Assembly (NCBI RefSeq): GCF_001422735.1
Contig: NZ_LMLZ01000020.1
Span: forward strand, 422,593 to 467,107
Direction: 5' to 3'
Length of the DNA: 44,515 bases
Origin: Acidovorax sp. Leaf78
Lineage (GTDB): Bacteria; Pseudomonadota; Gammaproteobacteria; Burkholderiales; Burkholderiaceae_C
The notes under the pieces are model-generated. The model was not told the origin of the DNA and did no database searches. It saw nothing but the letters and a program-made list of their open reading frames with translations. Below, piece by piece: positions 15,538 through 24,018 of the stretch; the stretch's first letter is position 1, and the number at the start of each line of letters is the position of its first letter. Made by a program: the position numbers and the translations under genes.

Positions 15538-16998
15538 TCAGCCCCGGCGCGCCGCCAGCGGTATCTCCACGAAGAATCCCACGCCCCGCCCACCCAGCCC
15601 CTGGCCCAGCCGCACTTGCCCGCCCATGCGCAGCGCGGCCTGGCGCACGATGGCCAGGCCCAGGCCGGAGCCGTTGGTGGCATGGTCCCCATCGTTGTGG
15701 CTACCGCTACCGGCCGCATGGCCCGGGCCGCGGTAGAAGCGTTCGAATACCTTGCCCTGCTCAGCGGTTGGAATGCCCGGCCCGTCGTCCTGCACCGCCA
15801 ATTGCAGCGTTGTGCCACCGTCGTCCACCCGCAGGCCGACAGCCACCGTGCCGCCTGCGAGCGAGTAGCGCACCGCGTTGTCCAGCAGGTTGTGCACCAC
15901 CGATTCCAGCGCGGGCAGGTCCAGCCGCGCAGTCAGGCTGTCGGGCGCGTCCAGCGACAGTTCGATCTGCCGGGCCATGGCCCGCGGCGCGGCCTGCGCC
16001 AGCGCGGCGCGCAGCCACTGCGCCACGTCCAGGTCGCGCGGGGCTGGGCGCTGCGCTTCATCGAGCGCGGCCAGGTCCAGCAGCTGCTGCGCCAGGTGCG
16101 AGGTGCGGGCGATGGCCTGCTCGAGGTGCGCCTGGGCCTGCGTGCGCTCGGCTTCGCTTTGCGAACGTGCCATGACGTGGGCTTGGGCGGTGATGACGGC
16201 CAGGGGCGTGCGGATCTCGTGGGCGGCGTCCTGCACGAAGGCGCGTTCGCGTTCGACTTTCTGGCGCATGCGGGCCAGCAGGGTGTCCAGGGACTGCTCC
16301 AGCGGTTTGAGCTCGCGGTGGCGGGCGTCGAAGCCCACAGGCTGCAGGTCGTCGTTGTTGCGCCGGGCAATGCGGCTGGCCAACTGCTGCAGCGGCTTGA
16401 GGCCGTTGCGCACCGACAGCCACACGGGCACCAGCACGAAGGGCATGGCCAGCAGCAGGTAGGGCAGGATGAAGCGGCCGTTGTAAGCCAGAAAGGCTGC
16501 ATCCGTGCGCTTGGGCTCGAACACCTGCAAGGCCCACCGGGCGTTGTGGCCTGTGTAGATGCGGTACACGGTGCCCTCTGCGATGGCTTCGGTAATCACG
16601 CCCACCGCCTCCGGGTGCCTGGGGGGTAGATTCAGGGTCTTCAACTCATGCGAGGCAAACACCGGATTGCCGTCTGCATCACTGAGTGCGTGCAGTGTCT
16701 TGCCAGGAAAAATGCCAATCTGGCGGCGTCGTATGTAGGTCCACGTTTCGGTGGAGTCGATGGCCGCTGCAGCGTGTGCGGGGTCGGTCACGTCCTGCAG
16801 AGACACCAGCAGGGCGTCTCCGTACTTTTGCAGGCCCGGGTCGTTGGTGATGGTGTGTTTGTAGGTCATGAAGATGTAGCACAGCAACACCCCCCAGACC
16901 AGCACAAACGCCAGCAGCACCGATACCACGCTGCGGCGCACCAGGGTGGGCTCGGCCAGCCGCTGCCATCTGGCGTGCAATGTCGTGCGTGCGCTCAT
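15538..16998 (-). CDS. Two-component sensor histidine kinase
   Basis: 486 residues from ATG 16998, which overlaps the stop of the response-regulator gene (ATGA). A first transmembrane helix (about 22-42, SVVSVLLAFVLVWGVLLCYIF) is followed by a periplasmic region of about 130 residues and a second helix (about 175-195, ILPYLLLAMPFVLVPVWLSV). Then come a HAMP segment, the HisKA box (DAAHEIRTPLAVI, His at residue 260) and the ATPase domain: N box HNLLDNAVRYS, G1 DDGPGIP and G2 GSGLGLAIVRQAA. It would autophosphorylate on His and pass phosphate to the partner encoded just upstream. The stimulus is not known. The system lies next to a TonB receptor gene, which hints at an envelope or metal signal; PmrB/QseC-type kinases have the same layout. 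Confidence 0.93.
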   Translation of the reverse strand: MSARTTLHARWQRLAEPTLVRRSVVSVLLAFVLVWGVLLCYIFMTYKHTITNDPGLQKYGDALLVSLQDVTDPAHAAAAIDSTETWTYIRRRQIGIFPGKTLHALSDADGNPVFASHELKTLNLPPRHPEAVGVITEAIAEGTVYRIYTGHNARWALQVFEPKRTDAAFLAYNGRFILPYLLLAMPFVLVPVWLSVRNGLKPLQQLASRIARRNNDDLQPVGFDARHRELKPLEQSLDTLLARMRQKVERERAFVQDAAHEIRTPLAVITAQAHVMARSQSEAERTQAQAHLEQAIARTSHLAQQLLDLAALDEAQRPAPRDLDVAQWLRAALAQAAPRAMARQIELSLDAPDSLTARLDLPALESVVHNLLDNAVRYSLAGGTVAVGLRVDDGGTTLQLAVQDDGPGIPTAEQGKVFERFYRGPGHAAGSGSHNDGDHATNGSGLGLAIVRQAALRMGGQVRLGQGLGGRGVGFFVEIPLAARRG

Positions 16999-17651
16999 GC
17001 TTGAAGCAGGTAGCCCACGCCACGCACCGTGCGGATCAGCTCTGGCCCGATCTTGCGGCGCAGGTTGGACACATGCACTTCGATGGCGCCAAAGTCCACC
17101 GGCTCGCCCAGCGGGTCCAGCCGCTGCGCGATCACGCCCTTGGGCACCACGGCGCCAGGCTCGCGCGCAAGCTCCAGCAGCAGCTGAAACTCGCGCGGCG
17201 ACAAGTCCAGCGCCTCGCTGCCACGCCGCACCTGGTGGCGCCGGGGCTCGATCACCAGCTCGCCCAGCACCCAGCGCTCGCTGGCCTGCCGCGCGCTGCG
17301 GCGCAGCACCGCGCGGATGCGCGACATCAGCTCGGCCGTGGCAAAGGGCTTGATCACAAAGTCGTCCGCGCCGCCGTCCAGTCCCGCCAGCCGGTCCTCC
17401 ACCGCCGAGCGCGCGGTGATCACGATGACGGGCACCTGCTCCCCCTGCGCCCGCCAGCGCGCCAGCAGGTCGAACCCGCTGCCGTCGGGCAGCGTCAGGT
17501 CCAGCAGCACGCAGTCCACGGTGGTGGCATCCACTGTGGCGGGCGCGTCCACCGCGCGGCGCAGCCACTCGCTGGTCAGTCCCTCGACCTTCAGCGCGGA
17601 CTGCAGGGCCCGGCCCAGGTCCAGGTCGTCTTCGATGAGCAGGATGTGCAT
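16995..17651 (-). CDS. OmpR-family response regulator
   Basis: 218 residues. The receiver domain has the acidic pair (EDD at 7-9), the phospho-acceptor Asp at residue 51 (CVLLDLTLPDGSG), a Thr (VITARS) and the conserved Lys in DFVIKPF. A winged-helix DNA-binding domain occupies about 125-218 (LSPREFQLLLELAREPGAVV, then VHVSNLRRKIG and RTVRGVGYLL). It pairs with the downstream kinase gene, overlapping it by four bases. The size and motifs fit the PmrA/QseB type. It is divergent from the TonB-dependent receptor gene across 111 bases, which makes that gene a likely target; this is inference. Confidence 0.95.
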   Translation of the reverse strand: MHILLIEDDLDLGRALQSALKVEGLTSEWLRRAVDAPATVDATTVDCVLLDLTLPDGSGFDLLARWRAQGEQVPVIVITARSAVEDRLAGLDGGADDFVIKPFATAELMSRIRAVLRRSARQASERWVLGELVIEPRRHQVRRGSEALDLSPREFQLLLELAREPGAVVPKGVIAQRLDPLGEPVDFGAIEVHVSNLRRKIGPELIRTVRGVGYLLQA

Positions 17652-17762
17652 GGGGGGATTGTGGCGGTTTGCACCACGGTTGGACGGGGCAACAGCATGT
17701 TGGCGCGCCGTCTTTGGCTGCGCTTAAGACACGCGCTGGACAATGACCGGAGGAGGGTAGGT

Positions 17763-19943
17763 ATGAGAAAAATCAAGCGCCATGCCGCGATGTGGATGAC
17801 TTGTCTGGCGGGCCATGCTGCGTGGGCCCAGGGTCAGGCCGAGGGAGCGGGCGCGCCCCCGCAATTGGAGGGCGTGACGGTGACGGCGCGCCGCTCGCTC
17901 GAGCAGCGCTTCTTTGCCGCGGGCTCGCTGGTGGTGGTGGACCGCAATGACATCGAGCAGATGGGCGCTTTCTCGGTGGCCGATGTGCTGCGTCAGTTGC
18001 CCGGCGTGCAGGTGACGCCGTCAGGGGACGGCAGTGTGGAGATTCGCATGCGCGGCATGGACCGTGGCGCGACCCAGTTGCTGGTGGATGGACAGCGCGT
18101 AGGCAGCAAGCGATCGCAGTTGCCCATCGACCAACTGCCGCCAGAGCTGATCGAGCGCATCGAGGTGGTGCGCGCGCCCACGGCGGAATTCTCAGGCGCT
18201 ACGGGCGGCACCATCAACATCGTGCTGCGCCAAGCCACGGTCAAGCGCGAGACGGTGCTGCGCCTGACGGACAACCATGTGTGGGGGCGCAATGCGGGCC
18301 AGGCCTTCTTCTCGCGCACGGGTCCTATCGGCGCCACGCCGGCACAGGCTGGCGATGAGAGTGATGCAGCGCACAGCCCGCCGTGGTCGTACTTCGTGGC
18401 CGCGTCGGCCACAGGGCTGCTGCTGGGCTCGGACACCCACCGCAGCACGCAGCGTGCGGGTGCAGAAGTCGCCCAGTCGGACACCAGCGCTCGCTATCGA
18501 CGCAATGACTATGCGTTGGTCCCGCGCGTCAGCGGTCGGCTGAGCGCGGAAGACCAGCTTACGCTGCGCGCAACGTTCAGCCGGGGCGAGTTTGCCGGCG
18601 AGTCGGTCGGCGTGGGCAGCGGTGATGGAACCTATGCGCTGAGTTCAAAGGAAGCACACCGCTACGAGCGCCGCTACCTGCAGGCCGCGGCCGACTGGAC
18701 GCACCGCTTTGCCGCCAGCAAGCTCGAAACTACGCTGGCTGCGAGCCGGGCGAGCGACACCGTGGACCGCGATGGAACGCTGGTCCGCGCTGCGGGAATG
18801 GCGGGGGCCGCTGCAGTGACCGACAGCTACAGCTTTCTGGATGACCGGCGGGAGGACCTGGTGAGCCTGAGTACCAAGCTCACCGGCACCACCAGCGCTT
18901 TGCTCTGGAGCGTGGGTGCGCAGCTGGAAGACCGTCAGTTGCACGTCCGCACTACAGCGAGTGGCGATTTGCAGTCGAACACTGCGTTGGAGTCTGGAAT
19001 CCGCCGCGCCGTACTGTGGGGGCAAAACGAATGGGAGCTTCCCGCCAACACCACGCTCACCCTCGGGCTGCGGGGCGAGCAGGTCACGCTCCATGGTGGC
19101 AGCTCGCTGGTGGCGGGCCAGAGGCAATGGAACATTTTGCAGCCCTCGCTGCACACGCGCACACCGCTGTCCGACGACCTGCAGTGGCGCGCCAACCTGG
19201 CCCGCGTGACGCAGTTGCCCCGCGTGTGGGACTTGGTCGATCGGACCATTCCCAGCCAGGGCAGCAACAGCCTGAGCAACCCCGATACCGTTGGCAACCC
19301 GAACCTGCGCCCTGAAGTGACGTGGACGCTGGACACAGGCTTCGAGCGCCGGCTGGCGGCGGGCCACATGGGCTTGAACGTTTTCGTGCGCAGGGTGAGC
19401 GATGCGCTCGCGCCCACGCTCCAGCTACAGGGCGCGCGTTGGGTGGAGCAGCGCAGCAACGTGGGCGACGCCATGGTCTGGGGCCTGGAGGCGGACGCCC
19501 GCACCGGCCTGGGTTGGCTGGGGCTGGCCAGCGACTGGACGCTGTCTGCCAACGCCAGCCTGCTGCAGTCGCGCATGACCAGTGGGCGCAACGAGGGCCA
19601 GCGCATTCCCGGGCAAGCCCGCTACATCGTCACGTTGAGTGCAGCCCGCCCTATGCCGCGCGGAGGCGGTTGGTACGGCGGCGCCACGCTGTCGATGACC
19701 GGGCCTGCAGATCAGAATGTCGACCCGGTGTTGGCGGGTCGCAGCCGTGCCCATGCGATGCTGGATGTGTACGTGGGGCAGTTGGTGCGAGGCCTGGGTT
19801 ACTGGCGTCTCGGCATCTACAACGTAGGCGACGCGCGCTTTCGCCGCGACCGCGTAGATGCATCGGGCCCGGTGCCGCTACTGAGCACCAGCAGCATGCA
19901 GCTGACACAGCGCGTGTACCTGACGGTGGGCACGCAGTTCTGA
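17763..19943 (+). CDS. TonB-dependent outer-membrane receptor
   Basis: 726 residues. The ATG at 17763 was chosen for its strong ribosome binding site (GGAGGAGGG) and for a signal peptide ending WAQG. A TonB-box-like stretch (LEGVTVTARR) is near the mature N-terminus. The plug domain is clear: GSLVVVDRNDIEQMG, VADVLRQLPGVQV, RMRGMDRGATQLLVDGQRV and IERIEVVRAPTAEFSGATGG. The barrel follows, with the receptor signature NLRPEVTWTLDTGFER and a C-terminal Phe (VGTQF), as in outer-membrane proteins. It would import a siderophore, metal complex or other large ligand using TonB energy. The ligand cannot be told; no siderophore genes are near and no Fur box was found before it. The divergent two-component system may control it. 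Confidence 0.92.
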   Translation: MRKIKRHAAMWMTCLAGHAAWAQGQAEGAGAPPQLEGVTVTARRSLEQRFFAAGSLVVVDRNDIEQMGAFSVADVLRQLPGVQVTPSGDGSVEIRMRGMDRGATQLLVDGQRVGSKRSQLPIDQLPPELIERIEVVRAPTAEFSGATGGTINIVLRQATVKRETVLRLTDNHVWGRNAGQAFFSRTGPIGATPAQAGDESDAAHSPPWSYFVAASATGLLLGSDTHRSTQRAGAEVAQSDTSARYRRNDYALVPRVSGRLSAEDQLTLRATFSRGEFAGESVGVGSGDGTYALSSKEAHRYERRYLQAAADWTHRFAASKLETTLAASRASDTVDRDGTLVRAAGMAGAAAVTDSYSFLDDRREDLVSLSTKLTGTTSALLWSVGAQLEDRQLHVRTTASGDLQSNTALESGIRRAVLWGQNEWELPANTTLTLGLRGEQVTLHGGSSLVAGQRQWNILQPSLHTRTPLSDDLQWRANLARVTQLPRVWDLVDRTIPSQGSNSLSNPDTVGNPNLRPEVTWTLDTGFERRLAAGHMGLNVFVRRVSDALAPTLQLQGARWVEQRSNVGDAMVWGLEADARTGLGWLGLASDWTLSANASLLQSRMTSGRNEGQRIPGQARYIVTLSAARPMPRGGGWYGGATLSMTGPADQNVDPVLAGRSRAHAMLDVYVGQLVRGLGYWRLGIYNVGDARFRRDRVDASGPVPLLSTSSMQLTQRVYLTVGTQF

Positions 19944-19998
19944 TCGTCGCCGGCAGCAGGTCATGCCCCTCACTGGCAGCTGAGCGGCTTAATCCCAA

Positions 19999-20547
19999 AT
20001 GTCTATTGATCCCATTGAAACCATGGATGCCTCCAACGCTTTGATCGAAATGCGGCAGCTGTCTGCTGCCAATGCGTAGGTGTTTTCGTCGCTGCGCCGC
20101 GAACTGACAGCGGACAACCCGATACCCATGGGTCTCACGTTGGAAGAAGAACTGAGCCGCTCTCTGGACGGCTTCAGGGAGCAACTGGCGTATCCGGCGC
20201 CGAATGCCGTGTTCGGAGTCTTTTGCGATGGTGTGTTGGCGGGGACAGCAGCCGTGGCATGGCAGAGCAAATTCGCATCGTCTCGCCACAAAGTATTGTT
20301 GTGGGGCACTTTTGTTTCCCCACGGTTCAGACGCCGAGGTTTTGCGCGCAGGCTGGTTGTGCGGGCCATTGAGCACGCACGCGCTCAAGGTGCGCGGCGG
20401 ATCAATCTCATGATGTATTTGCCCAACGATGCGGCGGCCCAGCTGTACCGGTCGCTGGGTTTCTCAACATACGGTGTGGAGCCGGAGGCAGTGTGTCTTG
20501 ACGGGGTGTACTTCGACGCTGCGCTGATGAGCCTGCGGTTGGACTGA
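19999..20547 (+). pseudogene. GNAT-family N-acetyltransferase interrupted by an in-frame TAG
   Basis: The frame opens at ATG 19999 (MSIDPIETMDASNALIEMRQLSAANA), meets TAG at 20077-20079, then continues without shift as VFSSLRRELTAD to TGA 20545-20547. GNAT proteins commonly start with a strand and helix of this kind (IRxLTxxDAxxxxxLR), so the two parts read as one protein with one residue, probably Glu or Gln, turned into a stop. The rest has the acetyl-CoA site: VSPRFRRRGFARRLVVRAI (R-x-x-G-x-G/A motif) and NDAAAQLYRSLGFSTYG. Restart at GTG 20080 would make a 155-residue protein without the first strand. A sequencing error or suppression is possible. The intact enzyme would be about 182 residues; substrate unknown. 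Confidence 0.8.
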
Positions 20548-20576
20548 GCCCTGCGCGGGGCGGCGCTGTGACCTGC

Positions 20577-21257
20577 TCAGCCGTACAAGCGGCTTGCGGA
20601 CAGAGCTTGCAAGGCGTTCTGGAGGTTTGCGCGCGCCTGTGCCTCATAGCGCTCGTGGAACCACTCCGAGCCATAAATCCGCGGCCGGTCCACAAACCCT
20701 TGCAGCACCGCGCTGCGGCCCGCCACGTAGCGCGGCCAGCGGACAAAGAAGTATTCACGCCGCACGTTGCGCTCGAACTGGCGGTAGACCGCATCGCTCT
20801 GGCCGAGGATGGACAGGTCGATGTCGACAACCCACTGTGCATCGCCGGTCAACGCACCGGGGCAGTGCCGCGTGTCGAGGATGTGCTGGTGCACGCGCAC
20901 AACCATGGATTCGGGCAGACCCTGGCTGCGCAGAAAGCGCGCGGCCCATTCAGCGCTGCGTTCCTCGTTGTGCTTGCTCCACGGCCAGTAGACCGCATCG
21001 TGGTACCACAGCGCAAGGGCCACAGCATGGGGGTCTTGCAGGGCGTCGGGCTGCTGGTCTTGCACGGCCTGCAGATGCCGCAGGCAGGCCCACATGTGTG
21101 TGGTGTCGTGGTACGCACGGGGCCAGTGGGCCCAACTCAGGATCAGGCGGCGGCCCTCGGCGCGCCAAGTGTGGGTGTCGCGGCCCAGCGCCTGGCCCAG
21201 TGCGTTCCAGTGCGCCTGCAGTTCGGCGCTGTGGGCTGGTTGGCGGCGCCAGGGCAT
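20577..21257 (-). CDS. HD-domain-type metal-dependent phosphohydrolase
   Basis: 226 residues from ATG 21257. Metal-binding motifs of the predicted HD-superfamily hydrolases (COG4339 type) are present: RAYHDTTHM with a first His, LALWYHDAVYWPWSKHNEERSA containing the paired HD, and VVDIDLSILG with the last Asp. These proteins are cytoplasmic and probably act on phosphate esters or nucleotides, but the substrate of this group is not known. It lies 12 bases downstream of argF on the same strand, so it may be the third gene of an argD-argF operon. It is convergent with the broken GNAT gene. Confidence 0.85.
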   Translation of the reverse strand: MPWRRQPAHSAELQAHWNALGQALGRDTHTWRAEGRRLILSWAHWPRAYHDTTHMWACLRHLQAVQDQQPDALQDPHAVALALWYHDAVYWPWSKHNEERSAEWAARFLRSQGLPESMVVRVHQHILDTRHCPGALTGDAQWVVDIDLSILGQSDAVYRQFERNVRREYFFVRWPRYVAGRSAVLQGFVDRPRIYGSEWFHERYEAQARANLQNALQALSASRLYG

Positions 21258-21269
21258 GGGACTTGCCGC

Positions 21270-22214
21270 TCAGGCAACCTTCCCGAGCAACAAGTACTCC
21301 ATGAGTGCCTTCTGCACGTGCATCCTGTTTTCTGCCTCGTCCCACACCACCGACTGCGGCCCGTCGATCACATCCGCTTCGACCTCTTCGCCGCGGTGGG
21401 CGGGCAGGCAGTGCATGAAGAGGGCGTCGGGCTTGGCGGCGGCCATCATCTCGGCGTCCACGCACCAGTCGGCAAAGGCCTTCTTTCGCTCTTCGTTCTC
21501 GGCCTCGTAGCCCATGCTGGTCCACACATCGGTGGTGACCAGGTCGGCGCCCTGGCAGGCTTCGAGCGGGTTGCTAAAGAATTGATAGCTGCCAGCGCTG
21601 ATCCCACGGGCGCCAGCGGCCAGTTTCTCGTCCACTTCGTAGCCGCGCGGCGTGCTCACATGCACCTTGAAGCCCAGCAGCGATGCCGCCTGCAGCCAGG
21701 TGTTGGCCATGTTGTTGCCGTCGCCCACCCACGCCACGGTCTTGCCCTTGATGGCGCCGCGGTGCTCGATGTACGTGAAGATGTCCGCCAGGATCTGGCA
21801 GGGGTGGTATTCGTTGGTCAGGCCGTTGATGACGGGCACGCGCGAGTTGGCGGCGAAGCTTTCGATCTTGGCTTGTTCGTACGTGCGGATCATCACCAGG
21901 TCGACCATGCGGCTGATGACCTTGGCGCTGTCTTCGATGGGCTCGGCGCGGCCCAGCTGGCTGTCGCCTGTGGTCAGGTGCACCACGGAGCCGCCCAGCT
22001 GGTACATGCCGGCCTCAAAGCTCACGCGGGTGCGGGTGCTTGCTTTTTCGAAGATCATGGCCAGCGTGCGGTCCACCAGGGGGTGGTGTTTTTCGTAGGC
22101 CTTGAACTTCTTCTTGATGAGCGCGGCGCGCTCGAACAGGTACGCGTATTCGTCGGCGGTGAGGTCGTTGAACTGCAGGTAATGTTTCAGCGTCATGGCG
22201 TGCTTGCTCTTCAT
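21270..22214 (-). CDS. argF: Ornithine carbamoyltransferase
   Basis: 314 residues. The enzyme joins carbamoyl phosphate and ornithine to make citrulline in arginine synthesis, as a cytoplasmic trimer. All canonical motifs are intact: FEKASTRTRVSFE (carbamoyl phosphate), HPCQILADIFT, a WVGDGNNMANTW linker and HCLPAHRGEEV (ornithine). It overlaps argD by four bases (ATGA). This is the housekeeping copy, in contrast to the divergent paralogue at 4693-5583. The context with argD upstream supports an arginine biosynthesis unit. Confidence 0.97.
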   Translation of the reverse strand: MKSKHAMTLKHYLQFNDLTADEYAYLFERAALIKKKFKAYEKHHPLVDRTLAMIFEKASTRTRVSFEAGMYQLGGSVVHLTTGDSQLGRAEPIEDSAKVISRMVDLVMIRTYEQAKIESFAANSRVPVINGLTNEYHPCQILADIFTYIEHRGAIKGKTVAWVGDGNNMANTWLQAASLLGFKVHVSTPRGYEVDEKLAAGARGISAGSYQFFSNPLEACQGADLVTTDVWTSMGYEAENEERKKAFADWCVDAEMMAAAKPDALFMHCLPAHRGEEVEADVIDGPQSVVWDEAENRMHVQKALMEYLLLGKVA

Positions 22215-23407
22215 TCAGCCAGGATGGCTTTGACCAGCGGGGTCAGCTTGGCGACGATCTCGTCGGCCTCGGTGGTGGTGAGGACCAGCGGTGGCACCAG
22301 GCGGATCACGGTGTCTGCCGTGACCGACAGCAGCAGCCCAGCCTCGGCCGCACGGGCGATCAGCGCGCCACAGGGCTTGGCAAGTTCGATGCCCAGCATC
22401 AGGCCCTGGCCGCGGATGTCCTTCACACCGGGCAAGCTGCCCAGCTCGCGCTGCAGCGCCGCGCGCAGGTGGTCGCCCACCTTGGCCGCGTTGGCCAGCA
22501 GGCCATCTTCTTCCATGATGCGGATGGTCTCGACCCCGGCGCGCATGGCCAGCGGGTTGCCGCCGAAGGTGGTGCCGTGGTTGCCGGGCTGCAGCACGTT
22601 GGCGGCCTTGGGGCCGGCCACCACCGCGCCGATCGGCACGCCCGAGCCCAGGCCCTTGGCCAGGGGCATCACGTCGGGCACGATGCCCGCCCATTGGTGG
22701 GCGAACCACTTGCCGGTGCGGCCCATGCCGCACTGCACTTCGTCGATCATCATGAGCCAGCCGCGCTCGTCGCACAGCTTGCGCAGCTGCTGCAGGTATT
22801 CGATGCGCATGCCGTTGATGCCGCCTTCGCCCTGGATGGTCTCGAAGAACACGGCCACCACGTTGGGGTTGCCTTCAGTGGCCTGCTTGATGGCGTCGAT
22901 GTCGTTGAGCGGTACACGGATGAAGCCTTCGACCAGCGGGCCGAAGCCGTTGTGGATCTTGGGGTTGCCGGTGGCCGACATGGTGGCGATGGAGCGGCCG
23001 TGGAAGGCCTTCTCGTACACCACGATCTCGGGCTTGGCGATGCCCTTGTCCACGCCGAACTTGCGGGCGATCTTGAGGGCCGCCTCGTTGGCTTCGAGGC
23101 CCGAGTTGCAGAAGAACACGTTCTGCATGCCCGACAGCTCCACCAGTTTGGCGGCGAGCTGCTCTTGCAGCGGCACGTGGTAGTAGTTGGAGGTGTGGAT
23201 CAGCTTGGTGAGCTGGTCCTGCAGCGCTGGAACGAGCTTGGCATGGTTGTGGCCCAGCGTGTTGACGGCGATGCCGCCCAGGCCGTCCAGGTATTCCTTG
23301 CCGTTGACGTCCCAGACTCGGCTGCCCTGACCGCGGGCCAGCGCGATGGGTACGCGGCCATAGGTGTTCATCACGTGGGGCGAAGCTGCCGGGGTGGTAG
23401 CGGTCAT
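22211..23407 (-). CDS. argD: Acetylornithine aminotransferase
   Basis: 398 residues from ATG 23407, preceded by AGGAG. It is a PLP enzyme of class III aminotransferases that makes N2-acetylornithine from the semialdehyde and glutamate. Motifs: YLDGLGGIAVNTLGHNH, FFCNSGLEANEAALKIAR (PLP phosphate contact), MIDEVQCGMGRTG with the Asp to the PLP nitrogen, and MPLAKGLGSGVPIGA with the Schiff-base Lys. The gene heads the leftward argD-argF cluster. ArgD and succinyldiaminopimelate transaminase activities often coexist in one enzyme, so a lysine role is also possible. Confidence 0.95.
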   Translation of the reverse strand: MTATTPAASPHVMNTYGRVPIALARGQGSRVWDVNGKEYLDGLGGIAVNTLGHNHAKLVPALQDQLTKLIHTSNYYHVPLQEQLAAKLVELSGMQNVFFCNSGLEANEAALKIARKFGVDKGIAKPEIVVYEKAFHGRSIATMSATGNPKIHNGFGPLVEGFIRVPLNDIDAIKQATEGNPNVVAVFFETIQGEGGINGMRIEYLQQLRKLCDERGWLMMIDEVQCGMGRTGKWFAHQWAGIVPDVMPLAKGLGSGVPIGAVVAGPKAANVLQPGNHGTTFGGNPLAMRAGVETIRIMEEDGLLANAAKVGDHLRAALQRELGSLPGVKDIRGQGLMLGIELAKPCGALIARAAEAGLLLSVTADTVIRLVPPLVLTTTEADEIVAKLTPLVKAILAE

Positions 23408-23586
23408 GCAGAAATCTCCTGACGGTGCGGTGAATGGGCTGCCCTGGTGGGATCAAAGCCCGAGAAAGCGAAGCACGATTCTAGGGGGAGCACGGTGAAC
23501 GGCTGTTGACGATTGCGCATTACTGCAATGCCGTACGTTGGCAGCAAACCGGGGCCGATTCCCGATGCGGGAGGTGGATTAGGGGG

Positions 23587-23608
23587 CTAGCTCTTATATA
23601 AGAGTTAG
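23587..23608. promoter_or_regulatory. 22-bp palindrome upstream of the DUF3579 gene
   Basis: An inverted repeat with arms CTAGCTCTTAT and ATAAGAGTTAG, one mismatch, centred on CTCTTATATAAGAG (23591-23604, perfect). It lies 70 bases before the DUF3579 start, in the gap between argD and that gene, and includes a -10-like TATAAG. Its size and symmetry suit a dimeric repressor such as a GntR-type protein, but no regulator is encoded next to it. Confidence 0.55.
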
Positions 23609-23678
23609 AATGTCGCGCTGCGGTGCAGCATGCAGTGATCCTGCATTCGGGCACCCTTACTACCACTCCAATCCGCCG

Positions 23679-23999
23679 ATGGTTTCCCCCTCCTCCAAAG
23701 AAGTCTTCATCCAAGGCATCACCCACGACGGGAAGACCTTTCGCCCGAGTGACTGGGCCGAGCGGCTGGCCGGGGTGATGAGCAGCTTTCGCCCCGGCGG
23801 AGCGCGGCCTGGCAGCCATCTGAGTTATTCGCCCTGGTGCATCCCCACCACGATGAATGGTGTGAAATGCGTGGTGGTGCACCGCGACCTGCGCGACCAC
23901 GAGCCCATGGCCTGGGATTTCGTCATCAACTTCGCACGCGACAACGATCTGCAGGTGGCCGAGGCCTGCCTGCTGCCCGACCCGCCGCCCAAGGGCTGA
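23679..23999 (+). CDS. DUF3579 family protein
   Basis: 106 residues from ATG 23679 (MVSPSSKEVFIQGITHDGKTF); in-frame codons further out overlap the promoter region. The sequence fits DUF3579, small cytoplasmic proteins found mostly in Burkholderiales: EVFIQGITHDGKTFRPSDWAERL, a middle LSYSPWCIPTTMNGVKCVVV and MAWDFVINFARDNDLQVAEAC. Function is unknown. No transmembrane helix or signal peptide. The 22-bp palindrome upstream suggests control by a dimeric regulator. It is convergent with the AAA ATPase gene. Confidence 0.85.
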   Translation: MVSPSSKEVFIQGITHDGKTFRPSDWAERLAGVMSSFRPGGARPGSHLSYSPWCIPTTMNGVKCVVVHRDLRDHEPMAWDFVINFARDNDLQVAEACLLPDPPPKG

Positions 24000-24018
24000 A
24001 GCCGCGCAGCGCCGGGGT

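Noticed and set aside
17652..17762. Fur box before the TonB receptor
   Set aside because: No AT-rich 19-mer like the one at 12657 is seen; the gap contains ordinary GC-rich sequence.
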